Shown piece after piece: positions 12,001-23,450 of a DNA stretch of 64,000 nucleotides. The translations under genes were made by a program, and so were the position numbers. The DNA lies in the NCBI GenBank assembly GCA_029207755.1, contig JARCOQ010000017.1:10242945-10306944 (forward strand), read 5' to 3'. The DNA is from Chamaea fasciata. Its lineage: Eukaryota; Chordata; Aves; Passeriformes; Sylviidae. Numbering within the stretch: position 1 is the first letter of the stretch; the number at the start of each line of letters is the position of its first letter. The notes under the pieces were generated by a model. The model worked only from the letters and a program-made list of their open reading frames with translations, was not told the DNA's origin and did no database searches.

Positions 12001-14929
12001 AGGAGCCACTGAGGGTAGAAATAAACCCGAAAAGCTCCTGAAGGTCGAGTGTCTCCTGTGACACTGGGGAGGACCTGGTGCCTGGATGTGCCTCTGATGG
12101 GAAGGCAACATGTGAGCAGGCAGGGGACCGAGCGGCCTGCAGGATACACATTCCTAAATGTCACTTAGCCATACAACCTGCGAGGGCGGAAGCGTGGGCA
12201 GATGGAGAAATAATATTTTCACTGAAAATTCTCTACCTCTAAAATATTTCCTGTCAGGTTCCTTCCAAGGAGGGCTGGAGCAAGGAAGGAGGGGGGCTGA
12301 GGTGGGATGTGTGGCAGTGGATACAAGTTTGTGATTCCTCAGGCCTCTCCATTTTGAGAGCATTTAACTCAATCCCCTTTCTTCTCCCCCTCCCTGAGAA
12401 AAGGATCATGCTAAGCATTGCTGGAACCGGAGGCAGCTTGGGAAGTGAAATAAACACCTGACTGTTAAACGCTAAATGTTTACTCAACCAAAAATAAAAA
12501 TAGTGCTGGTTTCCTCCGCGACACTCTAGAGTTACGTTCACCAGCACACATGAGCTGGAGGTTTGCACAGGGGGAGTCTCGAAAGGTTGAAACTCTTTGG
12601 AGGGGAGAAATTTGGAGGCAATAAGACAGGCCTGCTTCTGTCCTGTGAGAGGTTCTTCTGCCATGGAGAAAATGCTGCAGCTGTTTCCCTGGTGCCACTT
12701 AAAAATAAACTCCTTCCTCCTTTCCAAACTGCTCGGATCAGTTTCACGGGTGCCCACCCAACCCTAGATGTCAAGTGCAGAGGGTCAGAGTCCAAGGGTG
12801 GGCACAGTCCCCTCTGGGGGATCTGAAGAGCAGGAGGCAGATGTGCCTTTCCACCTCAGAGGAAATGTCCAGGAGTTTGGAGCTGCAGTCACAGCAGCCT
12901 CTGTGTGCTCAGGACCTGCCAGTGCAAAGGGCAAACCCTTCAGCTGGGCACTGGATGGTCCCAAGACAGCAGAGCAGAAATTATGCTGTGGACACTGACA
13001 GTAGGAATTCTCACTGGAATGTTCTTTGCTGTAACTCTCCCCATCGAGTTGCAGACATCGTGTTGCAATGTGTGCAGAATTATCCTGCTCATGCTTCACC
13101 TCCAAAATGTAAGATGGAAAATGCTGTGTATTACCAGAGATATTTATTGGGCTTGATTAGATATGACACATACATTTGCAATATGTTTCCTTCAGTCAGG
13201 TCATCCATAGAAGGACTAGGAAATAGCATTTAGCACACATGAAACAGAGCAGATTCCTTCCCTGAAGGATGACTATTTGCTGATCCCCAAAGCTTGCCAA
13301 CTTGTAAAGTAGCCCAGAAAGGTTATATATGAACTAAACTATCCTTCAGTAGCTACTGCACTGTCTTATGCAGACATCCTCTTTCAGGTAGCAAAATAGA
13401 TCATGATAACTGGAGAAAAGGACACCCATTTCACACATATTCAGATGGGAGAGGAAATTAGGGGATCAATGGGAGTCCAAACCAACATCTCTATTCAAGC
13501 CAGCTAACACCAACTGCTTGCTTGAAAAGAAGTCTTGAAAGAAGTCCTCATCTTTCCCCTTTGTAAAGGAGACAAAGCAAATCCACAGGATCCTAAATGA
13601 TTTAGGACTCCCAGATAGGTAAGCTGAATTGGAATTACAGGACTTCCAAACTTGAACTTGCTCCTGAGAACTGGGAAGGCAAGACAGCAAAACACCCAAC
13701 CTGAGCTGAGGTAAGAGCAAAGGTGGATTAGCATAGAATTGCTCTTGCTAAAATGAAATTTGCTATAGTTAACCAGAAAGTGTTAGGATAAAAAAATTAC
13801 AGAACAATTTGGGCAAAGAAAAACTAGAGCCACCTGTTTAAAGTTAGCCTTTAACCTATTCCCTCTGCCTTCTCTTTTGCTTTCTCTCTCTTTCAAATTT
13901 TCCCAGTATCTCCTCTTTCCATAGAAGCAAATCTTCCCCAGGGAAAGTCAATTCTGAAGGCAATTTTCCAAAAACCATTTGGCAGAATTGGCCTGTGCTT
14001 CAACTGCAAACATGAAAAGGCATTTATTCCACTAACTCAAATGTAGTTTGGAAGAGACATTACTGAACTTGTTTTAGGAATATACTTTGACTGCATCAGT
14101 TTTATTGCTTCTTGTATAAATGTCAAACTCAATTTGCCTTAAAGCAGAAGAAAAGTACATGGTAATGTATATATTACATACAAAAACTGGGGGGAAAAAA
14201 AGTGTTGTCTCTATGGTAAATTCAAGCCTATTCCATGTTAATTGTGCTCATCAGACACTCAGTATTTCACCAGTGGTGAGAAGAAGGAGTAGGTGTGACC
14301 CTGGAATTGAAGACAGTGTGTGTAGTATTGTTGTAAGCTGGCCAGCTAATAAAGGATCCTGAATTCCTATTAATTCTTATATTTTGGTTGCCTAATTTTG
14401 TGACCTAAAACTTTCTTGTCCACCCCTTAAAAGGGCTACTTTCTTGTTGTGCAAAGAACTTGTGGTAACCCGTCCTTTGTGCACCATCAGCAGCATTTAG
14501 GCTTGCACTGTTAGCACATCAGCTAACACACATCACATCTGAGATCCAGGACACCCAGCAGCAAAGGATTTTTTTCTTGGAAAGGGAGGAAGAAAAGAGC
14601 AAGTCTTCCAAATTCCTATTTCAATCAGCACTCATTGCCAAATTTTCTAGCGAGAAGTGAATTGGCTATTTCAAAACACTTTGTCTCAGCAAAACTATAG
14701 TTGGAATTTCTTGGGGGCTAAGGAGAAAAACACATCTTTAATCCAAGAGTTGTCCCCCTGCTGAATTTCAAAGACTTGCTGCAGACAGTGTGGGATACAG
14801 AGCTTCCAGGAGAAAAAGATTGGACTTTCTTCTGTAGTAAACAAAAGAGTATAAAACCACCTAAATAATCTAATTTCTGCCCTTTTATTATGCAACAAAA
14901 TTTGGAGTAATTTTTGGGTATTAGAATGG
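9075..14929. other. Gene-free stretch
   Basis: Holds the CNE-like block at 10540-10960. A GC-richer patch at 9380-9530 ends in GATGAATAAAATCATG. Long but unsupported frames occur around 12254-13233 on both strands. Nothing else is recognisable. Confidence 0.6.
10540..10960. promoter_or_regulatory. Candidate conserved non-coding (enhancer-like) block
   Basis: AT-rich, non-repetitive sequence with homeodomain and POU words: ATGCTAAT (10548-10555), TAATTAATTAG (10584-10594), and several AATTG/TAAT words up to 10880. No ORF or repeat explains it. Inference from texture and motifs alone. Confidence 0.22.
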
Positions 14930-15010
14930 GCTACATTTTATGTGCTGTCATTCTTAAAATATTACAGGGAACACGTTGGATTTTTGCTGCGTTTTCATTT
15001 GCATTTTAAG

Positions 15011-15119
15011 GTCTGATCCTGCAAGACCATAACTTCACATGAGGAGCTGCAGTGGCATCAGCAGCACTTCTTATCTACATAAACTTAACGTCTTGCCCAA
15101 TTATTTGCAGGATCAGGAC
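15011..15119. mobile_element. MITE-like element with terminal inverted repeats
   Basis: Seen: GTCTGATCCTGCAA at 15011-15024 is repeated in inverse as TTGCAGGATCAGGAC at 15105-15119, with CTGATCCTGCAA an exact 12-bp match. The element is about 109 bp with no coding capacity. From memory, elements with 'ggcctgatcctgcaa...ttgcaggatcaggcc' ends are common in crocodilian, turtle and bird DNA as old non-autonomous DNA transposons; I do not assign a family name. Confidence 0.5.
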
Positions 15120-15182
15120 ATAAGGCTGAAAATGCAATTACTTTGTGAGTTACGAAAAAGAAAATGATCTTTGGAATGGTAG

Positions 15183-15262
15183 GTGAGATTCTCTGCTGGA
15201 GCAAATGATAAAGGACCCCTTGAATTCAATGGAGCTATCCTGATTCACACCCGCTGATATGG
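15183..15262. mobile_element. Palindromic MITE-like relic
   Basis: Seen: a diverged palindrome centred on TTGAATTCAA (15220-15229), with GATTCTCTGCTGGAGCAAAT on the left and CTGATTCACACCCGCTGATA on the right. It resembles the sauropsid palindrome 'agatcctcagctggtgtaaat...ttcaatggagct...tttacaccagctgagga'. It lies 63 bp from the inverted-repeat element at 15011-15119. Confidence 0.45.
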
Positions 15263-15560
15263 CTCATTAATTTTAGTGTATGAAAATGAATCTCTGCTTT
15301 AAAAATACCAATTAGTAATAAGATTTGAGAAAGGAGGATAAAAAAATCAATTTAAATTCATTTTGTGTAATGCACGTTTTCTGATGCTATTTTAGTTAAA
15401 TTATTATTATGCATAATAATGACAGGGCAATAGGTGCTGTCACCTTAGGAATTAGCAGCTGTGATGGGTAGTATAAAAGTTAGTGATAGGGAAATTTCAG
15501 AAAAGCCCATCAATTGAATATTGTCTTCATTATGATTTGGATTAGGGTAGTGTGAACACA

Positions 15561-18500
15561 TAAAAAGACATTGCACCAGCTCAAAATAATTTACAGGCTA
15601 ACTAGAAAAAATAGAGCAGAGAAGAAGGAGGGAAACTGAGGCGACAGAATTTCTGTGAGTGACTGAGCTTGGAGTCAACCTCCTGCCTCCTGCCTGGTGG
15701 CCAGGTGTGCTATTCAGCACACCAGGCTGATCCTCAGGAAGGTTGTTTTTTTTGTTTTTTTCCTGAAGGGCATGTGCAAAAGTGAATATGTACTTTGGCA
15801 CCAGGCCAGTTTCAGCATTCAAATTCCCTGGAGATAGGCATGCGAGCAGGATCCTGTGTGAACACCCAGCTCTGCAGGCATTGAAACACCAGTTGGTGCA
15901 TGGGGTGATTTGCATGCTCATTTTGCCTCTATTCAGCACTCATCCCACATGCATTTGTGCAAAGAAGATCACACTCCTGTGCCGGAAAGTTAAGTGTTGT
16001 CTCTGTGCATTGCCATTCAGCGTTGGTTTTTCATGAACAATAAAAGCCTTTTGGGATAAGTGGCTCTCAAAAGAGGATTCAAGACTGGTTTCCTCATATT
16101 CCAAGCAGTCCTGCCATACTGATGAATCCTAGTCATAGCTGGATTACTCACTGTTACTCATAAGAGTTGAAATTAAAGGGGAAAAAAAAAAAGTTTTGGT
16201 TCATGCAGTGGATTATTGAGGGGTGAAACCAATGTTTGAAAATACCAGTGTTGGTTTAGAAAGTGATTTAAATCCCAGAAGACAAACACAGCAGTGAGTA
16301 TTGAACATTACTGTTGCTAACTGCAGATGAGTAGAAGTGGGGAGGGTGTGCTGAGGGGATCAACACCTCCAAGTTGCCTTGCTCACGCTGACTTTCCTCT
16401 GTCATGTGCAAGCCAGCACTGGGCACAGGATCACCATTTCAGACTGGTGCAGCTGAACAAGCTGCACAGGTTGGAGTTTGCCCCAGTCCCTGTGGTTATG
16501 ACAGCCAAGCCCCAGTGCCCATCACAGCAGTTCACGGAATTTGAAGCTGTAGGTGCTCTAATACAGAGGGGTATTTTTGTAAGTAAGGCAATAAAAGTAA
16601 ATCAAAGGGGTGTATCAGCTCTGCATTTTCATGGAGCTCTTCCAGGGGCTGCTTTGGAAACCCACTGCTCTGACATACATCTGTGAGTGTATTGACTGTG
16701 CAGAGTTAAAGCCATTTAGCACTTCTTGGGGTGACATTAAATTCATATTTACAACCACCAAGAGTTCAGGGTCCAAGGCTGCTTCGTACAACCTGGGGGT
16801 GCTCAGACCCTCCAGATATGGACCCTAAGATGTGGAAAATTTTTATTCCCTCTGACCTTCAGCAGTTGTGAGATCAACAGCAGCAGTTCACAGAGGCAAG
16901 TCATCCTCAGGACAAGAACTCCCTTCCTTCTCTCCCACCAGCCCCTGTTACCAGTTTCATCTTGCTCTGCAGTTATAAAGTTGTTTCTCAATGGCAGAGA
17001 AAGAAGAAAAAAAAACCACCCTCAACATTTCTTCCTCTAAGAAACCTATTGACAGGCAGATCCTGTGGATTCCTCCTAGTACAGCTATCTTTGAACTGAG
17101 ACTTCTTAGTGAAGTTGGAAAGTTTCCTGGGGTTTTACTGTTTTTTTCCTAAATTGATTGTGGAATTTTTAAACAAGGTTGGTGCCTCTGATCTTTTTCT
17201 CAGCAGCTGCAGAATCTGTTTCTCCCCCCACAACTTGTTCCACAGAAACCAGGTATTGGAAAAATTAAAGGGGGAAGGACAGCAGCACCATTTGCAGAAC
17301 CAACTCAATTGAAGCAAAGATCATCCCTATTGCTTTGTGAACAATCAAATATCCAAAAGAGCTTTGATGAAGTTTTGGGCTTATAATATATGTGAATTAA
17401 GGATGACTGCAAAAGTTGGCTCTGGATTTTGATTTGAATATTGGACACTCCTACAGATCATTAATCCCCACTGTTTAGTTCAGGTCTCTGCTGTGAAATA
17501 CAGATTTCTTGTTATTTCTTGTGTGCAGACTTTATTTTTCCAAGCTTTCAACACGAAAATGTCATTTGTAGCTTTCCCCTTTATCCAGTGTATTTTCCAT
17601 GTGTTGCTCTATTTTTTTCATTCTAAGCATGCTGACCTCACTTGCACAACACAGTTTGATTCCAGTGAGGTATGACTGGACCTGGCCTGGCATTTTTAAG
17701 GTTGGTCTGTCTATAGTTACACACAGTGAAATTGTGTTGCTGTGAGTATAAACTCTTTCCCAGGCTGGAAAACACTGTCAAGTGTGGACATAAGAATGAG
17801 AGAAACCTGTAGAGATTAAACAACTCCCAGAGGCAGAACGGGACTTTTTTTTGAGTTATATTAAAGAAAGAGGAGTAAAAAACACGTGCACATGGATGCA
17901 ATTTAATGTTTGGATGTGATAAATGGTGTTTCTTGCTGAAAGAAGTAACTGAGAAAACCAGATGAAAAGTTTTTCTTAAAGAAACCTCCATCTTTCTCAA
18001 AATCAGCAAAGTGATGACAATCTATGCAAAAGTGTAGCCTATGCAGAGTTTTAAATTCAGTTTGGCTGTCTTAGGATGGCCTGATAAAGCAAGGATCAGC
18101 ATCCAAGTACTTAGGTGGCTTTTAACTCCAATCCTTTTGAGGGACGTCTGCACCAACCCAATCCCATTTATTTTACACTCAACCTTTCCAAATAATGTTG
18201 GAACCAGAAAGTTATTTATGTGACCTGCTTAATTGAAAGAGCATTTGCTGTCAGTGATCAAATAAACTGTTATTGATCTTCAGCATTGGAGGCTACTCAC
18301 ACGGAGCATTCTGGTACGTATTTTTCATTAAGTCACTTTTCAGAAAAAAAAAAAAAAGATCAGAACGCAAGTGCAGCAAAAAAATATTCCTGTAGGGTAC
18401 TGAGACAAAAAAAAAAAATCAAAGAGGTCTGAGAGTGACTCCAGAGAAAAGAAACTGCAAAGCGCAAAATAGCAGCACCACAAATGATTGCACAGAAATG

Positions 18501-18631
18501 TAAATGTTCCAACACACACAGCATCCTGCTCTGAACTCCCAATTGTTAGTAGGAAAAATTATTTTAAATCACAGGGGAATATCCTGGCCCTTTGTTTGTG
18601 GGAAAAAAAAAAAAAAAAATAAGAGAGATGA
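15561..18631. other. Gene-free stretch with a small hairpin
   Basis: GGTGTGCT (15704-15711) and AGCACACC (15716-15723) form an 8-bp stem with a 4-nt loop, extended by wobble pairs. Octamer ATTTGCAT at 15908-15915. Weak exon-like frame at 16327-16578. A-rich tracts at 18343-18418. Confidence 0.6.
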
Positions 18632-18735
18632 GTCACAGAACTGTAGGATGTGTAAGGTTGGAGGGGAGCACAGTGGGTCATGTGGTCCAAACTCCCTGCT
18701 CAAGCAGGATTATCCTAGACCATAAGAATCCAGGC
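18632..18735 (-). mobile_element. CR1 LINE fragment, 3' end
   Basis: The plus strand reads GTCACAGAACTGTAGGATGT, AAGGTTGGAGGGGAGCACAG, GGTCATGTGGTCCAAACTCC and CTGCTCAAGCAGGATTATCC. This is the reverse complement of the CR1 type carrying 'ccccctgctcaagcagggttatcctagacc'. It lies directly after an A-rich tract. Confidence 0.75.
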
Positions 18736-19290
18736 TTTGTGTTCATGCCTTGGTGCTTTTACTTAGCAGTACAGATGTAGGATGTAACAGTCTTCAAATT
18801 CCAGCACTTGGAGCTTTTCCACCTTTTTGAATTTGGAAGTAGAGATTGAGACACAAGTGGTGATTTTTTTAGAGGAACCCTTCTGATTCAAAGATGTTGT
18901 GTAGCTGAAGATACCCCTAAATGGTTAATTACTAGATAATGAAAAGTTATCATTCGCACAGTGGAATGAAGTTTGAGATATGTCTCATTTGTGACTAATT
19001 CTGTGGCAAAGCTATTGCTTACATCATGTCTGAAGAGAGGGAAATACTTGTCCTACTTTTACAGCTCAGACCAGAGGCTTCTGTTGTGTTTTGTTTTACT
19101 TCTTACAACAACTTCTGATTGTGCTTGGGAAAAAAGTACTTAGAACTGTGCAGGCATGAAGGTCAAAATTACCTTTCTCTCAAACTGTGAAAGCATTCAC
19201 AGCGCTGGAGAGCTGCTGGGCTAATTATTTTACCCATCTTAGGCTGAATATTCACCGGGCTGTAGATAGGATGTAATTCTGCCATTCTCA

Positions 19291-19317
19291 GGGGATGGGG
19301 TGGGGAATGGGGTGGGG
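19291..19317 (+). repeat. Five-run G4 tract (G-quadruplex motif)
   Basis: Five runs of GGGG separated by AT, T, AAT and T within 27 nt. This is a canonical short-loop quadruplex pattern on the + strand. Confidence 0.85.
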
Positions 19318-19735
19318 TGTTCTGTTTTTAAGCAGAGTCTTATTCAAACTTCATTTTTCAGCAGGATTTTTTCAGTCTCTCAGGTCAACATACTTTGCAT
19401 TCTTCTTACTATGCTATTAAAAAGCAAGATCAGATCATGACTACACTCTCACACTACAACCCTTTTACTGATAGAATTACACAGCTCTAAAATATAAGGT
19501 CTATAATGGAAAGACTAACACAGTCTTGACTCTGCTCTAATATCACTGAACTTCCTTTGGGGGTGAAGCTTTGCCTCAGGAACCTTAATTATCTGATGTG
19601 GTCAATTACTCCAAGATAATGATGATTTTATCAAGTATTACTGCTCAAATATTTTACGATAGACAGGCTATTTAATTGCATTCCTGACCTACCAAAATGC
19701 TTACAGATGACTCAATTAAACACTAAGAAGAGGTA

Positions 19736-19768
19736 GGGGGAAGGGAGGGAGGGAGGGAGGGAGGGAGA
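19736..19768 (+). repeat. (GGGA)n polypurine microsatellite
   Basis: A run of G5AA followed by about six GGGA units. The tract is purine-only and has at least six GGG runs, so it can also form a quadruplex. Confidence 0.9.
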
Positions 19769-19821
19769 TCACTTAAAATCTTTGTTTATAGTTCATTTGG
19801 AGAATTTTGTTCCTCTTGAAT

Positions 19822-19874
19822 ATCCATCCATCCATCCATCCATCCATCCATCCATCCATCCATCCATCCATCCA
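19822..19874 (+). repeat. (ATCC)n microsatellite
   Basis: About 13 perfect ATCC units (TGGA/GGAT on the other strand). It begins only 53 bp after the (GGGA)n tract. The reverse strand is open as a (DGWM)n peptide, a translation artefact. Confidence 0.95.
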
Positions 19875-21744
19875 GGTTGCCCAGGCATTGCCTTGACTGG
19901 AAGTCTGGATTAACAAGCTCAACTATAATGTACAAATAATAAAGCATGGCCAGTCTCTTTACTACTAAAGGATTAGGATTGGATCCTGAAAAGATCCTTA
20001 TGGTGGATTGAAAAAGCCATTTTAACATCCCCAACCATCCCAGAACATGGTTAAATAAATTTTCCACCATGTTCAGGTAAAACGGAGTTTTTAAGACAGT
20101 GAGAAAATGTCATTATTGCAGCAGTCTCTGGGGATAGTTTCAGCTCCTGCAGATCCCTCAGCTGCCCAAGTGCAATTCACCCTGGAGTTGGCTGCTCCAT
20201 TTTTCTCTCCCTTGGCCTGGCATTCCTGGTGCTGGGCTGGCATTTGCCTGGGAGGTTGAGGTCACCCTGAGGACTGCTTTAATTGGCATCTCTGCGCCAG
20301 TGGCCCTAATGGGCTGTTTCCCAGGCACAGAACTGCCCTGCCTTAAGAATGCTTTGGCTGCACAGCCTCAGATTTGGGTCCAACCCTGCCCTGGATGCTC
20401 CTGTGCGGGTGGCTCAGCCTGGGAGCCCCTCGTGCCCTGAGCAGGGCAGGGAGCTCCTTCCCCAGTGCCCCCAGACAGGGAAAGAGGGGGATATTTCTCC
20501 TGCCAAGCAATCAATTTGCTGCTGCTGAAATAGGAACTGTGAGCAAGATTTTGAGGGTAGATTATTTTTCCCCGCTGCTTACAATAATGTTACTGTAAGA
20601 TTTTCAGCAACTGTGTCAAGGACTCAGCCAAGATCCCCGAGAACAATGGCCAGGCTGCCCTTCCCTTCATGGCTGCTGGAATTCTGCTGCATTTCTCCAC
20701 AAAGGTCCATTTTTCTTTCCATTCTGGAAATAATGTGTATTGTTGCACTGTTTCTGGAAAAACTGGCAGCAAATCCTCCTGGGCAAGGAATGTGGTTACC
20801 CACTATTGCGTGAGACTAACAGGAGGAGAGATGACATTTTATGGGGTTTTACTCAGAAAACTTTTCATGAGACTGTTATTACCATTTTATGGGACTTCTC
20901 AACAGAATTTTCATGGGCAGCATTTTGATCACTTTCTGTTATGTTTTCAGCCTCACTAATATTCTTTTCAGTCACATTCCAAAGCACAGCATCCACAAAT
21001 ATTCCCAAATATATCCCAAATTGCCCAGGAAGGAAACAATTTTTCTATCTGAAATTAGAAAAATAAAAAGGATTCTGAAATGTCAAATTTTAGCAAACCC
21101 AACTGCTTCAAGAATTGGTTTGGATAAGTGAAAACAGTTCAGTTTGACTTTTAAAAATATTACTATCATTAGTTCTCATATCAAGATGAAAAGCCACATT
21201 GAAACTACTGTAATTCTTTCATTATGAAAAAGAGTGGCAACAGGGAAAGAAGCAGAAAGAGGCATCAAAAATCTTAAGCACCGTGTAATCCACCATGATT
21301 TTGTTCAATATATGTCAGCAATTACAATTTTTGGTGAGTGAAATGGTGCCTGCTGACATCCTTCTCCATATCCCCTGCACAAACCCAGACCCCTCTGAAG
21401 TCACTTTCTTGCACCAGTTTCTGTAAAACCAACCTCTCCCCGGAACTTATTCCAAATACTGCAAATCAAATTTTTATGCCTGCAATGCTTGAGCTCCTTT
21501 TTACAGTACATACATATTTCAGACTTACCACTTAATACAATTATAGTTCATTTAGCCAGCAATTACAGTAATAGGAAGACTGGCAACCACTGTCATTCAG
21601 ACTGGAAAATCAATGTTGCACAGAGGTACTTTTATTCATTCTATGGAGTGCCTCCTTCATTAGATGCACATACTCTGGAATCACAAGGAAAGTTTCAGAT
21701 CACTCTGGTTTTTATTATTTTATTTCATTTATCCATATACTGTT

Positions 21745-21818
21745 GGGTTTCCGGACAGAAATATAGTGAATGACATCCTGAGGCCCTCTACAACCTGATT
21801 TATTCTATGATTCTGTGA
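21745..21818 (+). mobile_element. CR1 LINE terminal fragment
   Basis: ACATCCTGAGGCCCTCTACA, ACCTGATTTATTCTATGATT and CTGTG form the very end of a sense CR1 with its two tail octamers (ATTCTATG, ATTCTGTG). Only the last ~70 bp survive. Confidence 0.75.
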
Positions 21819-22559
21819 ATTATTGTTCTGTTCTTTCAGCAGATCCATTTTCTATTGCATTTCACCTGACAGAGGACCTTTGACAACCCATTTCTTAGCA
21901 GCGGCTCAAAATATGGTTGTCCATGGGCAGTGAAATAGATTCTTTGGAGTTTTTCTTAAACCTTTAGTACAATGTTTGCTTTTAGTCCAGATTCCATAAA
22001 CTTATGTCCAGGAAGGCATTTAAATAGGTGTTTCAGTTAATCCTTAATTTAACAGAGTTCTGAAGAATCCACGTAAACATATGGCTACAGTTAAGCATAT
22101 GTGCACTAGACAGGAATGAAGTGCTGAATTACAGATGTAGTGCTTCCAAGAGAAAGCTAAGACTATAACCATGTCTCCTGAGTTTTAAATCCTCTCTCAG
22201 CCTCTTAACCATGCTGCAACAAGACTGCTTTGGACTGATGGCTTAAAGAGCTGTTATACTTGCATTTCATTAGGTGAAAAATTAGGACATGCAGAGGGCA
22301 AAAAGGATCTGTGATTTCTACCTGGAATATTCAGCCCCAAAATGGGTGGCTAGCAATGGGAGGGCTGCCCTCATTGTTCAAAAAGGAAAATCCTTAAATC
22401 ACTGCCATTACCACAAGAAGTTGTTTCAGCAAGGAAAATAATGGTATTTTTGCAGGTTGCCAAACTTTTGCCGTAGAAGAGCCTCTTGGCGGCAGATCCA
22501 CTTGATTGGATGAGCATTACTGAATTTCCTCGTTGATCTGTTTGTCTCTGCATGGTGCC

Positions 22560-22860
22560 ATCTTTTGACGGTGTTACATTATAGCCCCTTGTTCTTATGA
22601 TAAATTATTTTAATCCATCATCAGAGCACACTCTTGCTCTAATGATGGATTAGTGCTATGCATCATCAGGGCGAGGAGCATTGATAATGTACCATACAAA
22701 CCCCCACTGACAGTGGAAGAAACTGCCAAAAGAATTAGTTTGTGCTGCACCAAACTGAGCCCAGAGATAAAGACACCATTACACCCCACAGTAAAAATTC
22801 CATAAAGAAGCCCAAAAGTGCAGGAGTGTTGTGCGCGTTCAGTGTCCCTGCATGGTGTCA
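22560..22860. promoter_or_regulatory. Candidate regulatory block around the TAATCC hairpin
   Basis: Unique, non-repetitive sequence flanking the hairpin, including CATCATCAGGGCGAGG and TTGATAATGTACC. A minus-strand 83-codon frame covers the same region but has no recognisable domain. It ends just before the CR1 insertion at 22931. Confidence 0.25.
22611..22652. repeat. Near-perfect 42-nt hairpin with inverted TAATCC sites
   Basis: TAATCCATCAT (22611-22621) pairs exactly with ATGATGGATTA (22642-22652). One C/A mismatch follows, then AGAGCA (22623-22628) pairs with TGCTCT (22635-22640) around a 6-nt loop. The ends are TAATCC and GGATTA, the words preferred by OTX/CRX/PITX/GSC-type (K50) homeodomains. 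Confidence 0.7.
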
Positions 22861-22930
22861 CAGCAGCTCACCCTGTTGCACAAGAGTTTGGAGAGACCTG
22901 AATTCATTTAGGGGTGTATAGGAAGCTTGT

Positions 22931-23450
22931 AGAATCACAGAAACACGGGATAGTTTGGGTTGGAGGGACTTTAAAGATCATCTACTGGCAACTACTTGCC
23001 ATGGGCAGGAACACCTTCCACTGTCCCAGGTTGCTCCAAGCCCTGTCCAGCCTGGCCTTGGGCACTTCCAGGGATCCAGGGGCAACCACAGCTGCTCTGG
23101 GAAGCCTGTGCCAGGGCCTCCCTACCCTCACAGGGGAGAATTTCTTCCTAATATCTGATCAAATCCTACTCACTTTCAGTTGAAAGCTTGTTCTATCTCT
23201 ACATGCCCTCATCCAAAGTCCTTCCCCCCTTCTCTTGGAGCACCTTTAGGTACTGGAAGGTGCTATAAATCACCCCAGAGCCTTCTCTTCTCCAGGCTGA
23301 ATCCTACTCTCTCAGCCTTTCCTTATAGGAGAGGAGCCTTTCCAGCCCATGGAGCATCTTCATGGCTTCCTCTGGACTTGCTTCAACACCCTCCTTACAT
23401 CCAGGGCTCCAGATAGCCTGAAACTCTACTGTCTGCCTTACAGGTGGGTG
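22931..23450 (-). mobile_element. CR1 LINE, 5'-truncated 3' end
   Basis: The plus strand starts AGAATCACAGAAACACGGGA, then TAGTTTGGGTTGGAGGGACT. It continues through the typical avian CR1 3' region in reverse complement: CCATGGGCAGGAACACCTTC, CAGGTTGCTCCAAGCCCTGT, TTCTTCCTAATATCTGATC, CAGAGCCTTCTCTTCTCCAG and ATGGCTTCCTCTGGACTTGC. It is the longest and best-preserved mobile element in the window, carrying only the distal 3' ORF/UTR portion. Homology fades after about 23410, so the right edge is approximate. Its moderate divergence suggests an avian-lineage insertion and gives the clearest clue to the organism. Confidence 0.9.

Larger units (their letters stand above)
14930..15560. promoter_or_regulatory. 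Candidate regulatory block built on old repeats
   Basis: This block contains both palindromic MITE-like relics, an octamer (ATTTGCAT, 14997-15004), the perfect palindrome ATTATTATGCATAATAAT (15403-15420), and many TAAT words. The palindrome holds a TATGCATA core suited to paired POU or homeodomain proteins. Preservation of two transposon relics next to a palindrome suggests exaptation, which is inference. Confidence 0.28.
18736..22559. other. Gene-free stretch
   Basis: Contains the two G-rich tracts, the (ATCC)n array and the CR1 end at 21745-21818. The remainder is unique AT-rich sequence with no supported gene. Confidence 0.6.

Noticed and set aside
12254..12757. 167-codon open frame on - strand
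   Set aside because: Several other frames on both strands cover the same bases. No recognisable family or splice structure.
13430..13505. Possible further MIR-like relic (GATGGGAGAGGAAATTAGGG)
   Set aside because: Only one short block resembles MIR and the following tRNA-like part does not align well.
19786..20070. Repetitive (DGWM)n peptide on - strand
   Set aside because: Translation of the (ATCC)n microsatellite, not a protein repeat.
22610..22861. 83-codon minus-strand frame with hydrophobic stretches
   Set aside because: The hydrophobicity follows from base composition. The region is better described by the hairpin and unique regulatory-like sequence.
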